64,000 nt of DNA, taken from the NCBI RefSeq assembly GCF_042242105.1, contig NC_092013.1, forward strand, positions 19,026,618 through 19,090,617, read 5' to 3'. The notes below the pieces were generated by a model. The model saw only the letters and a program-made list of their open reading frames with translations. It had not been told where the DNA came from and ran no database searches. Every line of letters starts with the position of its first letter. Position 1 is the stretch's first letter. Below are positions 60,342 through 64,000 of the stretch, one piece after another. Source of the stretch: Pempheris klunzingeri. Its lineage: Eukaryota; Chordata; Actinopteri; Acropomatiformes; Pempheridae. The translations under genes and the position numbers were made by a program.

Positions 60342-60525
60342 CGGAGATGTGGGCCAATATGTTTGTTTTCTGTCTGGCACAGTTCGCACCTGGATCCGAC
60401 GCTTCCAGCCTCGTCCCTCAAGAGGAATCCAGCAGTTTTGCCCTCAGACTCAGAGAGAGACGCAAAGTAAAAGCATTTGGAGGAATACACAGCTTCAGTC
60501 TGGTCTGGACCTCTGCATCCCGAAG
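60342..60525 (+). other. Candidate exon with a short open frame
   Basis: The acceptor 'cttctcttttgacag' ends at 60341 and a strong donor, GTAAGAGG, starts at 60526. An ATG at 60347 opens a frame to the end of the exon, beginning MWANMFVFCLAQFAPGSDAS, which looks weakly like a signal peptide, but the rest resembles no family I know. It may equally be an untranslated leader exon of the gene suggested at 59.9 kb. Confidence 0.25.
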
Positions 60526-60549
60526 GTAAGAGGATCAAGCTTTAGTCAG

Positions 60550-63500
60550 GAGTTCGTCCTCCACTAGATATTCACTTGTAACACAAAGAAGTTTGGAGAT
60601 CGAAGAAGATTCAGCAGCTTTCTCTTTAGTTTCTGTCCTGCAGTGATGACATTTCCACTTTAAATCAATGGGACGTACATTTTCATTTTCACATTTTTTT
60701 TTTTTAAATGTCCTTTTAAAAAAAAAAAAAAATTTATTCACCAAGACGTGAATGAATAAAATAATATCCTAATTTTACTGCTGTTTTAATGCAGTTTTAC
60801 TTTGCAGAATAAAATGTTTTTACGCATCTGTGTACACATAAAAAAACAAAAAAGGACTTTTTTTTAAACATGCATACAGAGGTCAGCTGTAAGACAACAC
60901 ATGTATTAAGTTATGTGTGTACTAACAAATGGCAAATGAAAAAGTAAAGCAGGATTCAGGGAAATTTACCAACCTGGAATTACCAAAATGTGCAACCCAA
61001 AAATACCAACAAAAAAAAAAAAAAATTATTGCTATTTTGTCAAATGGTTTTATTTAGAAATACTAAACATTTGATAGAAGTTTGTTAGCTGAACACCAAA
61101 AACACTTTGTAGGAAGAAAACATTGACAAAAACTTTTGTCAATGTAGTGACAGACTTAATACTCTCAGATAAACTAAATTCTCGTAAAAAGAAGTGGGCT
61201 TTGGTGTGTGCTCACCTAGAAATACGACACAAAACAGTATCTTCGGTCGGTATCTTCGCTTTTTAAGATTTCTAACACCTTGTGTTTGGTATGTAATCAT
61301 GTCATACTGTCTTGCTATTATTTAATTTTTAATCTAATCTATCTATCCATCTATCTATCTATCTATCTACACGTTCCTTCTTTTGTTACGTCTTTCTCTT
61401 GAGCCAACAAACAGGCCATGTGATGATACTCTGCAAAGTCCCACTAAGAACATAATTCATAGGTGAGGATTTGAGATGCATGGATCTGTATGCCAGCTAA
61501 TTGTATAATTATACGAGTGCCGCCTCAGGCTACACCTGTTCTCAGTCTGTGCTGTTAGCTCCGGCTCTGGGAAACTTTCTTCTTTCTTTTATTGTGGTTG
61601 CCAAAAGCTTTAACTGATTAGAAAATGAGAAAAAAAAAAAAAAAGCCATGTTAGCATCTCCTTCATCCTCATATGAGCTGCAGAGTTCAATCACTGTCAG
61701 TCAACAGGTTTGACTACCAGCAGAATGCAGTCTGTCAGGTTGGTCACAGTGAGCAGAATAACCTGTTAATGTTTCTGTTTGGCTGCTTACTGGCTTTTAC
61801 TGTCTGTTTTTACTGCAGCTGCATTCCTTAAAGTCCTAGAATGTAATATATGCTTTTGATATATTTTTGTGTTGAAACAAAGCTCTGCAACAGTTTTTAA
61901 TCCATATGGCTGTGAATTCAAACACGACAGACCTGTGGTGTGGTCTTTGAAGTCGGGCAGTGTCTCTGCGAGCTGCGATTCTTTTGATGCAACACTGATA
62001 CAGAGGATGAACAGATATCTTTGACGAAGTTTTCTCTTCCTGTTGGTCGTGGTTCGGTCTTGGTTGTGAGGTCAAGATCGACCGTTCGACTCGTTCTTTA
62101 AGAACTGAGTCTATCAACATGTGGAAATGATGTTCTGAAATAAAATGACCGACCAGAACAAACCAAAAATTCGTCCTTGGTAAAAGAAGACACGCCAAGA
62201 TGCCTAATAATAGATTTTGATGCTGATGGGTAAGTCTGGAAAGGATTAGGCATTCTGCTGCTCCCACAGATTCCCCTTCATTGTTTTTTATGCAGCATGA
62301 ATGCATCAGACCTCCCAATGTATAATGTGGTCTTTTTTTTCCCCTTGAACGTACTTTATGTTTCTCAGCCGTTGTGGATTTAGCTTGTACGCTGTGTACT
62401 TGTGTGAGAGTTAAATGCGACGGGAAAGTTTTACAACTTCACCCGTGTCATGGGGGTCAATTAGATTACGTGGGGTAATATCCCCTTAAAGTGGCCGTTT
62501 TCTCTCTTTTTTCCTCCCCAGCCGCGTTGCCTCCAGGCTGTTTATCAGAGGGAAGAGTTAACGAGCATGTGGTCTCCTCACAAGGGTTAAAAGAAAAAGT
62601 CTGTAATCCTTTGACGCTTTAGATTTTTAAAAGTGTTTCTCAAGCCAGAAACAGGAGAGACACTGTGTTCATTTCAAATCATTTGTGGCGTTCTGCTGAT
62701 ACCAGCGCTGAAGTGCATCCTCTCTTTGCTCTGCTCACTGTTTACTCGGGTGCAGGTCTGTTGACCGTTTGTCAGCAGCGGCTTCGCCAGTTTGTGTTAA
62801 ACCCACAGAAGAATGGCTAATGAGCTTTTGCCCATTTGTGCAGACGTTGGTTGCTTTTTAGCACCATCCCCAGAAGTGCTCGTCCAAATGGTGGACACTT
62901 GCCCCTCTGTCAGCCCAGATCTGAACAAATACCACTTATGTCTGCGTGGTGAGCACACAGAGGGCCTCAGAGAAAAGCCTGCAGCTCTCAGCAGAAGGGC
63001 ATTAATGACAATCTGGAATACAATGTACTAGCAGCGGTTGGGTTAAAGAGTGTAGCTGTGTTGATGAAGAGCATATTGTGCTGTGAGCTGTTTATTGCAG
63101 TGATACAACAAAGGATTGTGTTGCATTCTCTGGCACTCGCCGATCAAATATATCTTTAAACATATACCACTCTCAAAATCCCCAGTAACACAACTTATCA
63201 ACATTGTATTCACGTTAATGCACTGCACATGTTGACATATCCTCCAAACCATGAGGTTTTAACAGATAAGCTTCCTGGCCTTGTATTCAGACCACTCAGA
63301 GGAGGAGCCGGGGAGTGGCCTAGAACAGTATAGTCTTTGTGTCAGTTGTCCCCAAGTTGCTAAATGTTTTAGTTGTTCTTTCTCAGGCGACCAACTGTTA
63401 GGAGTGATATTCCACATAAATGTAACCTAAAGAGGAGGAGCTCAGGGAAAGAAGAAGAAAAAAAAAAAAAAAAAGGTCTGTGAGAGTATGTGTGCCAGTG

Positions 63501-64000
63501 TCTGTGACTCCTCCAGCCTCCATTCTAGATAACAGGAGTCTCAGTCTTGCGCTGAGCCTGTCTGGTGTTTCAGAGACGTGTGTGTGTGAGGCCTGTGTGT
63601 CGCACTGGAGCTCCAGTGACCCAAGGGCACTCATGTGAAACCCCTTTAATCCCTGTGCTCAGAGTGTTTTGGGTTGGGGGATGATCTCCTACAGTACAGA
63701 GTTAGTGTTTTTAGTTGCTCCTAATATAAAACAACACAGGTGTGCGAGTGATTTTTAGGGTGATCCGGCCTGCACGAGTGCGATTCATTAAATGTGCAAC
63801 AGTGCAACAACTTTGTCTTTGGCTCAGTGTCCGATCAGAGTTTTCCCTTCGTGAAAATCCCGTCTATATGTCCCTGATCAAAGCCATGGCTGCTTTTAAT
63901 GCCTTGTTCCACAATTTATATGGTTAGATGAGTTATTGGCTGGTGCGTTCTGCTGCAAAGTTATGCATGTCTTAAAGGTTTCACAGATTATGGCTTCAAA
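60550..64000. other. Gene-poor stretch to the end of the window
   Basis: It is probably intron of the gene whose candidate leader exons lie at about 59.9-60.5 kb. It holds poly-A runs (about 60718-60733, 61009-61024, 61627-61644, 63459-63475) and a (CTAT)n microsatellite at about 61337-61370. The 160-codon - strand open frame at 61836-62318 has no recognisable domain and no splice or promoter support, so I do not call it a gene. Confidence 0.4.
61337..61370. repeat. (CTAT)n microsatellite
   Basis: About eight CTAT units with one CCAT interruption, preceded by 'taatctaat'. It may be the tail of a degraded LINE, but no LINE sequence is recognised beside it. Confidence 0.8.

Noticed and set aside
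61836-62318. 160-codon - strand open frame near the end of the window
   Set aside because: No recognisable domain, composition like random sequence, no splice or promoter context. Probably chance.

Overview
The window is ordinary nuclear DNA from a ray-finned (teleost) fish. It carries spliced vertebrate genes with GT-AG introns, AT-rich intergenic DNA, microsatellites, pieces of L2-like LINEs, and many diverged copies of short dispersed repeats of the kind common in teleost genomes. There is no sign of bacterial, plasmid or phage sequence. Because the genes are split, exon models were built by hand from splice sites, reading phase and protein family resemblance.

Layout, left to right. 1-6.8 kb has no recognisable gene. 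A six-exon gene on the + strand (6.9-10.5 kb) encodes a Bcl-2-family protein closest to BCL2L14 (Bcl-G). The complete ribosomal stalk protein gene rplp2 follows on the - strand (13.0-15.0 kb). 15.5-19 kb is a repeat-rich block with two almost identical 208-bp direct repeats and a LINE fragment. A small - strand gene (19.6-20.1 kb) encodes a 114-aa single-pass membrane protein that resembles SMIM40. Two adenosine receptor genes of A3 type lie head to head: 23.8-21.9 kb on the - strand and 29.4-30.7 kb on the + strand. They share one intron position, and a LINE 3' end lies between them.

At 33.4-33.9 kb the - strand carries two let-7 microRNA hairpins about 330 bp apart, one with a let-7a mature sequence and one with a let-7e-type sequence. 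34-44.6 kb has no recognisable coding gene. It holds a conserved-looking AT/homeobox-motif block and a short telomere-like tract. tulp1 (tubby-like protein 1) occupies 45.0-56.2 kb on the + strand in 15 coding exons. Its N-terminal half is a series of Lys/Glu/Asp-rich exons, two of them apparently duplicated, and its C-terminal half is a complete tubby domain. One of its introns appears to use a GC donor. From about 59.7 kb there is a promoter-like region with candidate first exons of a further + strand gene that leaves the window. From human synteny this could be tead3, but no TEAD coding sequence is visible.

The genes do not form a pathway. The most notable points are the let-7 pair, the modular tulp1 N-terminus with its GC-AG intron and CRX-like promoter palindrome, the receptor pair, and the recent 208-bp duplication. 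No wholly new system was found.
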